A stretch of 64,000 nucleotides of DNA from Acanthosepion lycidas (lineage: Eukaryota > Mollusca > Cephalopoda > Sepiida > Sepiidae), in contig OZ010600.1 of NCBI GenBank assembly GCA_963932145.1, positions 55,286,220 through 55,350,219 on the forward strand. Direction: 5' to 3'. Shown piece by piece: positions 34,071-45,282 of the stretch. Every line of letters begins with the position of its first letter. The stretch's first letter is position 1. Both the position numbers and the translations under genes were made by a program. The notes below the pieces were generated by a model. It was not told where the DNA came from. It ran no database searches and saw only the letters and a list, made by a program, of their open reading frames with translations.

Positions 34071-34179
34071 ATATATATATGTTCGACTATATAGATATCA
34101 TTCCAAAATAAACTTTGTACAGTGTAGATAAATTTCCTTGTAGAAAGCAAGCCCAAGTAACACCTACAGTATGTATGTT

Positions 34180-34785
34180 TGCTTTGGTTTGGTTTGTTCT
34201 ACGGCATATCAACCTCAATAGGTTATTTAATGCCGACAAAATTTTTGTTGCTGGTAATATTTTGTTTTGTCAAATATCTATTTCTGATAATATTTTTCCT
34301 TCAAAAATGTATTGCTGATTTTTTTTTTTTTTTTTGTTTCAAAAATGTATTGCTAGTAATATTTATTTTTAAAAAACATGGTTGGTAATATTTTTTTTTT
34401 TCAAAAATGTATTGTTGGTAATAGTTTTTGTGTTTTTGTTTTTCTTCAAAAAACTTTTGCTGGTAATAAATTTTAAAGTATTTCTGGTTTTAAAACCTAT
34501 TTTTACACTTTCATAGTGTTTTTACCTCAATTTCAGGGTTAACTATTTGACCATATCTGGGACCCTAACAGGTGCTACCACACCGGGTCAGGGCGAATCT
34601 GGAAACACCAGCAATTATGAGGTGGTTCTACTCAAAACCTCCTGATCAGAGGCCTTGGTGTTGAACGTAGTTTATCGTCTTACCCACGACGCAGATGTAG
34701 TTTGTCGTCTTACCCACGACGCGGATGTAGTTTATCGTCATACCCAGGACACGGATGTAGTTTAGTGTCATACCCAGGACGGACA
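34180..34785 (+). repeat. Repeat A, duplicate copy
   Basis: Copy 2 of 28852-29450, differing in a poly-T length near 34320 and scattered bases. Confidence 0.8.
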
Positions 34786-34810
34786 GTATGCATGTTTGTC
34801 AGTAAAAGAA

Positions 34811-35128
34811 ACAGCACAAGATGTGAATTACAAATTGGAGATGTCAAATACAAAAATTTAAATATCTAGGAAGAGTTAAAAACGAATGGGAAATGCGGAA
34901 CCGAAATCCGAATGTGCATTGGGATATGGAATGATGCCTTCCAAAAGTTAAGCAAAGTATTAAGAAACAGGAAAATTTCATTTGAAACAAAGAAAAGAGT
35001 ACTGAACTGTGATGCAATATATCAGTACTCCTATATGTCTGTGGATGCTGGACAATTTCCCCACAGATGAAGACGAGACTTGTTCTACAGAGGGATGCTG
35101 AGAACACTATGAACTGAACATGTGAGGA
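34811..35128 (+). mobile_element. RTE-like LINE fragment, duplicate copy, truncated
   Basis: Copy 2 of 29480-29790. After about 35128 the sequence no longer follows copy 1 but becomes the reverse complement of the downstream arm. Confidence 0.75.
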
Positions 35129-35443
35129 ACGACGATATTTAGTGAAAACGGACACAAAATTATCACGATCATGGCTCTTCACAACTTCCTCTCCCTTTGT
35201 CGTCTTTCTATACATCCTTATTCGAGTTCTGCCACCGATTTACATAAGCTCGTTAGGTATGTGATACGCTATAGCGTATCACATACCTAACGAGCTTATG
35301 TAAATCGGTGGCAGAACTCGAATAAGGATGTATAGAAAGACGACAAAGGAGAGGAAGTTGTGAAGAGCCATGATCGTGATAATTTTGTGTCCGTTTTCAC
35401 TAAAATATCGTCGTTCCTCACATGTTCAGTTCGTAGTATTCCC
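35100..35443. repeat. Long palindrome unique to copy 2
   Basis: Centred at 35271/35272 (gatacgctatagcgtatc). Arms of about 140 bp are essentially perfect apart from a one-T length difference, fading to imperfect pairing out to about 35088/35455. There is no spacer. The matching region in copy 1 (29740-30130) is only an imperfect inverted repeat with LINE sequence between the arms. Confidence 0.92.
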
Positions 35444-38400
35444 AGCATCCCTCTGTAGAAACACATTTCTGTTGCCTGAAGTCTCTTCTTCATCTGTGAT
35501 GAGATTGTCCAGCATTCACTGCCATATAAGAAGAGTGATATTACGTAACAGTTCAGTACACTTTTCTTTGTTTCTCTTGCTTCAAGTCTCTTATTCATCT
35601 GTGAGGAGATTCTTCAGCATTCACTACTATATAGGAGGATTGATATTACGTAACAGTTCAGTACTCTTTTCTTTGTTTCTCTTGCTTCAAGTCTCTTTTT
35701 TCATCTGTGAGATTTTCCAGCATTCACTGCTAGATAAGAAGACTGTTATTACGTAACAGTTCAGTACTCTTTTCTTCGTTTCTCTTGCTTCAAGTCTCTT
35801 ATTCATCTGTGATGAGACTTTCTAGCATTCACTGCCATTGAAGAAGACTGATATTACGAAACAGTTCAGTACTCTTTTCTTTGTTTCTCTTGCTTAAAGT
35901 CCCTTCTTCATCTGTGAGGAGATTCTCCAGCATTCACTGCCATATAAGAGGACTGATATTTCGTAACAGCTCAGTACACTTTTCTTTGTTTGTCTTGCTT
36001 CAAGTCTCTTCTTTATCTGTGAGGAGATTCTTCAGCATTCACTGGCATGTAAGAGGACTGATATTACGTAACAGTTCAGTACTCTTTTCTTTGTTTCTCT
36101 TGCTTCAAGTCTTTTCTTCATTTGTGCTGAGATTTTGCAGCATCCACTGCCATATAGGAGGACTGATATTACGTAACAGTTCAATACTCTTTTCTTTGTT
36201 TCTCTTGCTTCAAGTCTCTTTTTCATCTGTGTGGAGATTTTCCAGCATTCATTGCTATATAAGAAGAGTGATATTACGTAACAGTTCAGTACTCTTTTCT
36301 TTGTTTCTCTTGCTTCAAGTCTCTTCTTCATCTGTGAGGAGATCCTCCAGCATTCACTGCCATATAAGAGGATTGATATTACGTAACGGTTCAGTACTCT
36401 TTTCTTTGTTTCTCTTGCTTCAAGTCTCTTCTTTATCTGTGAGGAAATTCTTCAGCATTCACTGCCATATAAGAGGACTGATATTACATAACAGTTCAGT
36501 ACTGTTTTCTTTGTTTCTCTTGCTTCAAGTCTCTTTTTCATCTCTGAGATTTTCCAGAATTCACTGCTATATAAGAAGACTGATATTACGTAACAGTTCA
36601 GTACTCTTTTCTTTGTTTCTCTTGCTTCAAGTCTCTTCTTCATCTGTGAGGAGATTCTACAGCCTTCACTGCCATATAAGAGGACTGATATTACGTAACA
36701 GTTCAGTACTCTTTTCTTTGTTTCTCTTGCTTCAAGTCTCTTCTTCATCTGTGCGGAGATTCTCCAGCATTCACTGCTATATAAGAAGACTGATATTACG
36801 TAACAGTTCAGTACACTTTTCTTTGTTTTTCTTGCTTCAAGTCTCTTCTTCATCTTTGGGGAGATTTTCCAGCATCCACTGCCATATAGGAGGACTGATA
36901 TTACGTAACAGTTCAGAACTCGTTTCTTTGTTTCTCTTGCTTCAAGTCTCTTTTTCATTTGTGTGGAGATTTTCCAGCATTCATTGCTATATAAGAGGAC
37001 TGATATTACGTAAGAGTTCAGTACACCTTTCTTTGTTTCTCTTGCTTCAAGTCTCTTTTTCATCTCTGAGATTTTCCAGCATTCACTGCTATATAAGAAG
37101 AGTGATATTACGTAACAGTTCAGTACTGTTTTCTTTGTTCTTCTTCCTTCAAGTCTCTTCTTCATCTGTGATGAGATTTTCCAGCATTCACTGCCATATA
37201 GGAGCACTGATATTACATAACAGTTCAGCACTGTTGTCTTTGTTTCTCTTGCTTCAAGTGTCTTCTTCATGTGTGAGGAGATTTTCCAGCATTCATTGCA
37301 ATATAAGAAGGCTGTTATTACGTAACAGTTCAGTACTCTTTTCTTTGTTTCTCTTGCTTCAAGTCTCTTCTTCATGTGTGAGGAGATTCTCCAGCATTCA
37401 CTGCAATATAAGAGGACTGATATTTCGTAACAGCTCAGTACACTTTTCTTTGTTTATCTTGCTTCAAGTCTCTTCTTTATCTGTGAGGAGATTCTTCAGC
37501 ATTCACTGGCATGTAAGAGGACTGATATTACGTAACAGTTCAGTACTCTTTTCTTTGTTTCTCTTGCTTCAAGTCTTTTCTTCATTTGTGCTGAGATTTT
37601 GCAGCATCCACTGCCATATAGGAGGACTGATATTACGTAACAGTTCAATACTCTTTTCTTTGTTTCTCTTGCTTCAAGTCTCTTTTTCATTTGTGTGGAG
37701 ATTTTCCAGCATTCATTGCTATATAAGAGGGCTGATATTACGTAGCAGCTCAGTACTCTTTTCTTTGTTTGTCTTGCTTCAAGTCTCTTCTTTATCTGTG
37801 AGGAGATTCTTCAGCATTCACTGCCATATAAGAGGACTGATATTACGTAAGAGTTCAGTACTCTTTTCTTTGTTTCTCTTGCTTCAAGTCTCTTTTTCAT
37901 CTCTGAGATTTTCCAGCATTCACTACTATATAAGAAGAGTGATATTACGTAACAGTTCAGTACTCTTTTCTTTGTTCTTCTTCCTTCAAGTCTCTTCTTC
38001 ATCTCTGATGAGATTTTCCAGCATTCACTGCCATATAGGAGCACTGATATTACATAACAGTTCAGCACTTTTTTCTTTGTTTCTCTTGCTTCAAGTGTCT
38101 TCTTCATGTGTGAGGAGATTTTCCAGCATTCATTGCAATATAAGAAGGTTGTTATTACGTAACAGTTCAGTACTCTTTTCTTTGTTTCTCTTGCTTCAAG
38201 TCTCTTCTTCATGTGTGAGGATATTCTTCAGCATTCACTGCCATATAAGAGGACTGATATTACGTAACAGTTCAGTACTCTTTTCTTTGTTTCTCTGGCT
38301 TCAAGTCTCTTTTTCATCTGTGTGGAGATTTTCCAGCATTCATTGCAATATAAGAAGACTGATATTACGTAACAGTTCAGTACTGTTTTCTTTGTTTCTC

Positions 38401-38640
38401 TTGCTTCAAGTCTCTTCTTCATTTGTATGGAGATTCTCCAGCATTCACTGCCATATAGGAGGACTGATATTACGTAACAGTTCAGTACTCTTTTCTTTGT
38501 TTCTCTTGCTTCAAGTGTCTTTTCATCTCTGAGGAGATTCTTCAGCATTCACTGCCATATCAGAGGACCGATATTACATAACAGTTCAGTACTCTTTTCA
38601 CTCTTTTCTTCTCTTTCCTGTTTCTTAATACTTTGTTTAT
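35270..38640 (-). mobile_element. RTE-like LINE fragment with internal satellite, duplicate copy
   Basis: Same organisation as 30061-31650: unique LINE flanks at both ends and an expanded array between. Confidence 0.85.
35490..38605 (-). repeat. 105-bp satellite derived from LINE coding sequence, array 2
   Basis: About 30 units, with an apparent higher-order duplication of about 838 bp (8 units), e.g. the ttctttgttcttcttcc variant near 37130 and 37970. A plus-strand ORF of 883 codons (35881-38532) runs antisense to the LINE frame; sense-frame ORFs reach 307 codons (36452-37375). No start context or unique domain supports a gene. Confidence 0.95.
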
Positions 38641-38658
38641 CTCTTGGGAGGCATAAAA

Positions 38659-39354
38659 CATGTTTAAAATAACAATTGACTGGGGAATTAAATGGCTTGT
38701 AAATTTCAACGCCTCCAAAACAAACCTGCCTTCATTTAATCACCACAGAGAGCCCTTTCTGCCTATCATCAGGTTGGATGATGCTGAACTCCCGGACAGC
38801 AACGCTCTATGCCTTCTAAGCATCACGTTTTCCACTGACAGGTAGTGGAGCGAATATATTGAATCAATTGCTACGTCTACTGCAAGAAAATTTGGCTACT
38901 GTGTCGTGTCAAAAGTATTTTCTGTTAGAATCCATCTTGCACATTCATAAATCAACCATTCGTCAGTGTATTTAATACTGTTGCTATATGTGATCTGAGG
39001 GTCCCGCTGAACATCTCGAGATTCTTGACAAAATCCAGAGAAATATCTGCAATACAATCGATCCTGACCAGGCATCTCGTCTCCAGTCACTTTCTCGCCG
39101 ACACGACGTGGCTTCCCTCTGGCAATTGCTCGACGAGCTTTCTTGCCTGGTGCCACGACTACATGACTTTAAGCGTGCTACTAGATTGGCAATTAGGTCT
39201 CGCCGTTTTACTGTTGAACTAGCTCGACGCGAACAGTCACTTCTATTGTAACGTTTTCTTTTTTTCGCACCCCACACCTGTGGAAATCCCTTCCGATTTC
39301 TTGTTTCCCAGATAACTACAATCTTCAAAAATTGAAATGCAATGTCCATCGACA
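38659..39354 (+). mobile_element. CR1/Jockey-like LINE 3' end, duplicate copy
   Basis: Near-identical to 31650-32345 (e.g. CLLSITFS for CLLGITFS). Confidence 0.75.
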
Positions 39355-39488
39355 TCTTTTACCTTCTTAAAAACTATTCCTATTTTTGTCTTTTCCGCAA
39401 TCCTCCCCATTCTCAATGATCTCATCTACTTTCACTCACTGTAAAGCCCTGCATTCTAGTGGTATTTTATGGGGTAAAACGATTTATT

Positions 39489-39489
<1 letters not shown>

Positions 39490-39536
<47 letters not shown>
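39490..39536 (+). repeat. (CA)n(TA)n microsatellite
   Basis: cacaca run followed by a tatata run at the end of the duplication. Confidence 0.9.
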
Positions 39537-39654
39537 GGTGTGTTTGTGTGTATATACATTTCTATGCCTTTCTATGTGTGTACCATGTACGAAAGATATA
39601 TATATATATTTATATATATGAAGGAATATTAGTTTTAAGGTGTGCTATATTTAT

Positions 39655-39787
39655 GGGACATTGAAAATTGAAGTCAACACTCAGAGGCAACAGACTGTTT
39701 CATACTAGACGTAATTGTCTGTCCTCCTGACGATTGCGTTTAGCATGAAACAGCCCGTCGCCTCTGAGTGTTGACTTCAATTTCCAC

Positions 39788-39790
<3 letters not shown>
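39655..39790. mobile_element. Hairpin element, family H
   Basis: Arms attgaagtcaacactcagag / ctctgagtgttgacttcaat with inner arms gtttcatactagacgtaatt / gattgcgtttagcatgaaac. Followed by a long (TA)n at 39797-39842. Inner arm similar to 40885-40970 and 63636-63675. Confidence 0.7.
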
Positions 39791-39842
<52 letters not shown>

Positions 39843-39845
<3 letters not shown>

Positions 39846-39990
39846 TGAGTACGCTCCATAGGATGCTGAAAAGTCCTCGGCCCAACCCTCATCCCAAAAT
39901 CTAACCAAATCACCGAGCATCAAATTCTGTTTTATCTCTCCTTCTGGTCGTTCCGTTCGGTTGAGGACTTTTCAGCACACCTCTTATTTA
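39843..39990. mobile_element. Hairpin element, second type
   Basis: Short inverted ends tgctgaaaagtcctcgg / gaggacttttcagca next to the (TA)n tract. No ORF. Confidence 0.45.
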
Positions 39991-40079
39991 TAGATATGTG
40001 GTTTTGCGTGTGTTTTATGCATGTGTGTGTAAGCGTGTATCCGTGCGGGGGTGATACTTAAGCACAAAAATAAAAGTAG

Positions 40080-40330
40080 TTGACTTGTCTCTCACTCTCA
40101 CTCACCATCTATGTTTCTCTCTTCCTCTCTCTATCACTCTCTTTTTCTTTCTGTCTCCATCACTCTCACTCTCTCTCGTTCTTTGTCTCTCTACCTCTCT
40201 CTCCCCCTTGTCTCTTTCTCTCTCTTTCTCTCTTTCTCTCATTCCACCTTTCTCATTATGTCTTTCATTTTCTGATTTTTTCTCCACCTCTCCGCCATTT
40301 CTCTATTTTTTTTCCCTCTCTGATTACGTG
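40080..40330 (+). repeat. CT-rich low-complexity tract
   Basis: ctct/ttct-rich stretch; Ser/Leu-rich ORFs are artefacts. Confidence 0.85.
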
Positions 40331-40646
40331 CCCCCGTCTACCGCTACTAGTTCACTGGCCGGTCAATAGATGGCGTGCTCTGCGCCGCCATATTTATTAA
40401 CTGATTTTCCGGTGGGGAATCTGAGGATGCAAAAAGAGGTTATTGAATTTATATCAGCCTCCAGAATTGCACGTAATTAACATCCCTCGTCACGTTTGTC
40501 TTGGCTCACAATAACAGTTCAGCGAGGCGGCCTCCATTTTTGTTTTTGTTTTGTTTTTTAAGCCAGGAAAGGAGTATAGAGAACAAGAACCCTCACTGGA
40601 AGCGTAGGTCGTCACATTAGCAATTTGTACACTTACTAGAATATCA

Positions 40647-40647
<1 letters not shown>

Positions 40648-40710
<63 letters not shown>
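40648..40710 (+). repeat. (TA)n microsatellite
   Basis: About 60 bp of ta repeats. Confidence 0.95.
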
Positions 40711-40714
<4 letters not shown>

Positions 40715-40794
40715 GATACAGGTAGATAAAGAGACGCTGAAATAGATATGTTAAACATGGCATAGACAGATATAGAACAATATATATGATAAAA

Positions 40795-40990
40795 ATATAG
40801 TTTTAAGGTATGCTATATTTATGGCTAAAAGTGCTCAATATCACAACCAGAGCGTATGTAAATATAACATTGGACATTGGGGTTTCATGCTTGAACGCAG
40901 TCTTCAGGCCATGTCTTTGTTGATGCTTTCAGACATGGCCTGAAGATTGTTTTCAAGCATGAAAATCACTGTCGTCACTTTTTCTATTTT
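40795..40990. mobile_element. Hairpin element, family H
   Basis: Inner arms ttcatgcttgaacgcagtct... and ...gattgttttcaagcatgaa, with a perfect 15-bp core cttcaggccatgtct / agacatggcctgaag and a 14-nt loop. Flanked on the right by (TA)n at 41010-41036. Confidence 0.7.
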
Positions 40991-41004
40991 ACAGATCTGC
41001 ACAC

Positions 41005-41040
<36 letters not shown>

Positions 41041-41044
41041 AATG

Positions 41045-41545
41045 CGAAATGTGTGTCACTGAGTCACACTTTTTCAATTAAAGGGACGCAACTCTCAATA
41101 GCTCATCTTCTTCTATGTAATAAATGTAGATGCCTTTAATCCTAGAGGCCGTACATGCCATTTTTGGAATCAGGCCGACTCCGTGAAAACATTCACGGTC
41201 CCGATCCAATCCTGAAATTTTGCATTCCCTAATTTTCATTACTGCGATTGTGATTTTTTGCGACAATTTTTTTTTTTTTTTTTTTTTTGTACAATAACAA
41301 TTTTTATAACTTGGAAATAAATTTGGGAATAATCGAAATTAATTGCAAAATCCAGCGATAGTCACCAATGAAATAAAAATAATAGTTTGTATGGAAAGTA
41401 AGGACCTACGTACATCAAATTGTCTTTAAATTAAGTTGCGGCAGAAGAATAATCGTGGAACTCTTAAAAGGTAAGCTTAAATATTAATGCAATACTTAAA
41501 TGCAGCAATCAATTTTGAGTTCTGTAGTTTATTGATGCCTATCGC
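41045..41545 (+). mobile_element. Helitron-like 5' region, partial
   Basis: Matches 61615-62010: gtcacactttttcaattaaa, a poly-T then gtacaataacaatttttata, catcaaattgtctttaaatt and taaatgcagc-atcaattttg. At 61615 the same sequence leads into a Helitron-type protein start; here it ends before the ATG. Confidence 0.55.
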
Positions 41546-41637
41546 ATCTACTTCTTCCTACGTATTGTGATGAAGGCCCAATCAAGAACCCTCCGCAGAA
41601 GCTGGCTTAAATGCCACCCGATAGGGCGGCTTTTAAG

Positions 41638-41639
<2 letters not shown>

Positions 41640-41693
<54 letters not shown>
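41640..41693 (+). repeat. (TA)n microsatellite
   Basis: ta repeats followed by a gagaga-rich stretch to 41770. Confidence 0.95.
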
Positions 41694-41696
<3 letters not shown>

Positions 41697-41784
41697 TGTG
41701 TGGGAGAGAGAGAAAGAGATAGAATGAGCGAGAGGAAAAGAGAGGGTGTGAGAAAAGAGAGAGAGAGAATGTATATACCGAGAG

Positions 41785-41812
41785 CATCACGTCACGTCAC
41801 GTCACATCGCGA
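41785..41812 (+). repeat. CACGT tandem (CRE-half-site-like)
   Basis: Short perfect run cacgtcacgtcacgtcac. Probably a simple repeat; any regulatory role is speculation. Confidence 0.5.
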
Positions 41813-42032
41813 GCCCCGAAAAGAATCCCTTACTGCAATCATAGCAGCAGTGGAATAGACCTGACGGAGCCCATCCCTCTTTAGGCGGGTTTCAAATTCA
41901 ATGGTTTGGAGTTGGAGAGAGACATAATTCTAACGATACCTGTACGAAAGCGGACGCAATGGCGTCACCTGCAGTTTGAACACTGCCCGTTAATTCCACT
42001 TTCTGCGCTATACAGAGCACACGTCCTACATA

Positions 42033-42096
42033 CAGAGATGGGTAATATTTGCGAATACCTATAGGTACACAGGACACTGAGATAGGTAATACTTAT

Positions 42097-42133
<37 letters not shown>

Positions 42134-44126
42134 CCTTGTCATTTGTAATAGTAAGGGGGAGAGAGTCAGAATGCAAAAGCCACACTAAATCTCTTCCTCA
42201 ACGGTCCATCAAGGGCAGCCATCAGCAATTCTGGTATCGTCATATTCGCCCATTGTTTGGCATTGTCCAACCAGTTTTTGCGTTGGTGTAATCGCCTACG
42301 TCCACCTTCAACTGTACCTTTCATGATGGTCTTGAACAGACTGTTGTGCCTTGTAACGTGTCCAAAACCAGGCCATTTTTATCCGTTTGACAGTGACGAG
42401 AAGAGGTACCTGGTGTCTCACAAAACTTTCAACACTTCTCCACACAAACTCATTGGTTTTTTGTTCTTAATAGAAGATGCCAAGGAGTTTTCTCATGCAT
42501 TTGTTCTCAAATGCTTGGATCCTTCTCTCTGTTTCTGCCAACAATGAATACTTATATACGAATACCTATAGGCAATGGGACACATAATGAGATAGGTAAT
42601 ACTTATGGGCAATGGGACATATACTGAGATAGGTAATACCTAAAGGCAATGGGACACATACTGAGATAGGTAATATCTATAGGCAATATGACACATAATG
42701 AGATAGGTAATACTTATAGGCAATGGGACACATACTGAGATAGGTAATATCTATAGGCAATATGACACATAATGAGATAGGTAATACCTATAGTCAATGG
42801 GACATATACTCAGATAGGTAATGCCTATAGGCAATGGGACACATAATGAGATAGGTAATACCTATAGGCAATGGGACACATAATGAGATAGGTAATACCT
42901 ATAGGCAATGGGACACATAATGAGATAGGTAATATCTATAGGCAATAGGACACATAATGAGATAGGTAATATCTATAGGCAATAGGACACATAATGAGAT
43001 AGGTAATATCTATAGGCAATAGGACACATAATGAGATAGGTAATATCTATAGGCAATAGGACACATAATGAGATAGGTAATATCTATAGGCAATAGGACA
43101 CATAATGAGATAGGTAATACCTATAGGTAATGGGACACATAATGAGATGGGTAATACCTATAGGCAATGGGACACATAATGAGATAGGTAATATCTATAG
43201 GCAATGGGACACATAATGAGATAGGTAATACCTATAGTCAATGGGACATATACTCTGATAGGTAATACATATAGGCAATGGGACATATACTGAGATAGGT
43301 AATACCTATAGGCAATGGGACACATAATGAGATAGGTAATACTTATAGGCAATGGGACACATACTGAGATAGGTAATGCCTATAGGCAATGGGACACATA
43401 ATGAGATAGGTAATACCTATAGGCAATGGGACACATAATGAGATAGGTAATATCTATAGGCAATAGGACACATAATGAGATAAGTAATATCTATAGGCAA
43501 TAGGACACATAATGAGATAGGTAATACCTATAGGTAATGGGACACATAATGAGATGGGTAATACCTATAGGCAATGGGACACATAATGAGATAGGTAATA
43601 TCTATAGGCAATGGGACACATAATGAGATAGGTAATACCTATAGTCAATGGGACATATACTCTGATAGGTAATACCTATAGGCAATGGGACATATACTGA
43701 GATAGGTAATACCTATAGGCAATGGGACACATAATGAGATAGGTAATACTTATAGGCAATGGGACACATACTGAGATAGGTAATATCTATAGGCAATATG
43801 ACACATAATGAGATAGGTAATATCTATAGGCAATAGGACACATAATGAGATAGGTAATACCTATAGGCAATGGGACACATAATGAGATAGGTAATATCTA
43901 TAGGCAATAGGACACATAATGAGATAGGTAATACCTATAGGCAATGGGACACATAATGAGATGGGTAATACCTATAGTCAATGGGACATATACTCTGATA
44001 GGTAATACCTATAGGCAATGGGACATATACTGAGATAGGTAATACCTATAGGCAATGGGACACATAATGAGATAGGTAATACTTATAGGCAATAGGACAC
44101 ATAATGAGATAGGTAATACCAAAACG
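42033..44126 (+). repeat. 37-bp minisatellite, interrupted by a LINE
   Basis: More than 40 units of 37 bp (acctataggcaatgggacac then ataatgagataggtaat). Variants (atctat, aatagg, atactctg) recur in the same order at 43121 and 43528, a 407-bp (11-unit) higher-order repeat. ataggt-aat-acctat makes a small hairpin at each unit junction. A LINE at 42099-42546 splits the array. Confidence 0.95.
42099..42546 (-). mobile_element. RTE-like LINE, 5'-truncated insertion with (GAT)n tail
   Basis: The minus strand reads LAETERRIQAFENKCMRKLL then GIFY and a stop; later VKRIKMAWFWTRYKAQQSVQ, a VEGGRRR-like segment and LDNAKQW, ending in CILTLSPLLL and a (gat)n tail at 42099-42130. An 11-bp target duplication aatacttatat lies at 42088-42098 and 42547-42557. 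A different subfamily from the other RTE-like copies here. Confidence 0.85.
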
Positions 44127-44559
44127 CATACCAATATTACTTTAAAAATTTAAATGCAACGTCAATCGCCATCTCTTGTCTTCTTGAACCTTCATAACCT
44201 TGAGTCAGATTATAATCAGAATAGTAGGTATTGAGGTATTTATACGCATGCGCATATTGTAACAGAATGTAACACAAAATGTTTAAAAAAATTGCTCTTT
44301 TGGGGGCATTTCAGGGGCCGAGTAATGAATTTCAACCTTTCATGAAGAAAAGGTACCTGCCTGAAGGATGATTCCTACAAATGGGACACTTGAAAGTATA
44401 TAGTAAAGAGAATCTATTCTGGGCACTTACTATGATGATAAAATGACTAGTGGTCATGTCGATTCAATAATTTCTTGATTTTGACAACGCCAATTCGCAA
44501 CTCGAACCTTGGGTTGTCCTTCGTTCTGTCTTCTTACAGTTTATCTTTATTTCCTCCCG

Positions 44560-45215
44560 TTTCTCATTGCTATCTTGTCTAGCAACGTTCCACTGCCACC
44601 GATCAGACCCCTGCTTTTCCCAGAGCTCAAGTGAAACTCATATATCCGATCTATTGTTTAAAGATGCTGGGAAAATGGTCGGTTCATTGCATCGCTCCAG
44701 TAAGTATCTGACCCCCCACTGCTCTATTCTATCTTTACAAGAGCCAGATCAGACCAAAAATGGAGTATCGATGCCATACCTCGGCTGTAGCTGCACAGTC
44801 TTCACTTGTTTGTCTTGATAGAGTTCAAACGCGTCTACGCAGCCGTGTGGGTGATGAATTATTATGTTCCACCTTATTTCTCCAATAGACGAAACTTTTC
44901 GTTACTTCGATGTCATGTGTTGTGACGGGCTACATTCCTTAGTACCACTACCTCTGACCTTTACAACTGGGACCCGCCATGCCACGTACAAAAGAGTGAA
45001 TCATCCCCATCCCCTTCTGATTCCATGAGTAAGGAGTAAGTTCTATTCGGACAACTTCTTCCCAAGAGATGCCACTTTGTGGAACAGACTTCCGGCAAGG
45101 TGTTTTCCCAATCATTAAATCTTCAAGTCTTTCTTACGCTCATACACAACCACGCAGAAACAATCTACCTTAAGAGGCTCCTGGGACTTTTATTGGGTGA
45201 ACGTTAGTATAAAAA
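44560..45215 (+). mobile_element. CR1/Jockey-like LINE 3' end
   Basis: Plus frames read KMVGSLHRSSKYL, RPKMEYRCHTSAVAAQSSLV, DRVQTRLRSRVGDELL, then GPAMPRTKE (usual RHATYKR region), a frame with DATLWNRLPARCFPNH, and IFKSFLRSYTT. This is the canonical C-terminal order of this LINE group. Stops and shifts throughout. Confidence 0.75.
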
Positions 45216-45282
45216 AAAGAGCTCCTGTAATTTTCTTTACGTATCTGCCATCAATACCGTGTCATCTACGTATTAAGTAACT

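Larger units (their letters stand above)
32486..39489. repeat. Segmental duplication, copy 2 (7.0 kb)
   Basis: Starts mid-MITE with ttttaaccaacctaatata. Collinear with copy 1 at an offset of 5,343 bp at the start and about 7,009 bp after the array; the growth is due to the larger 105-bp array. The end runs on from gatttattcacaca into a (CA)n(TA)n tract that copy 1 lacks, so copy 2 keeps the original right flank and copy 1 the original left flank. Confidence 0.92.

Noticed and set aside
35881..38532. 883-codon ORF as a large host protein gene
   Set aside because: It is antisense to a tandem LINE-derived satellite, has no unique domain, and openness is explained by a 105-bp unit without stops.
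39726..39760. Active hammerhead ribozyme in the 39.7-kb hairpin
   Set aside because: CTGACGA and GAAAC are present and a GTC follows, but the flanks do not form stem I.
41785..41812. CRE enhancer cluster
   Set aside because: A short simple repeat next to microsatellites with no gene nearby; not supported as regulatory.
42033..44126. Regular 37-bp repeats that might suggest a CRISPR array
   Set aside because: Repeats are contiguous with no unique spacers, the genome is clearly animal, and no cas-like gene is present; this is a minisatellite.
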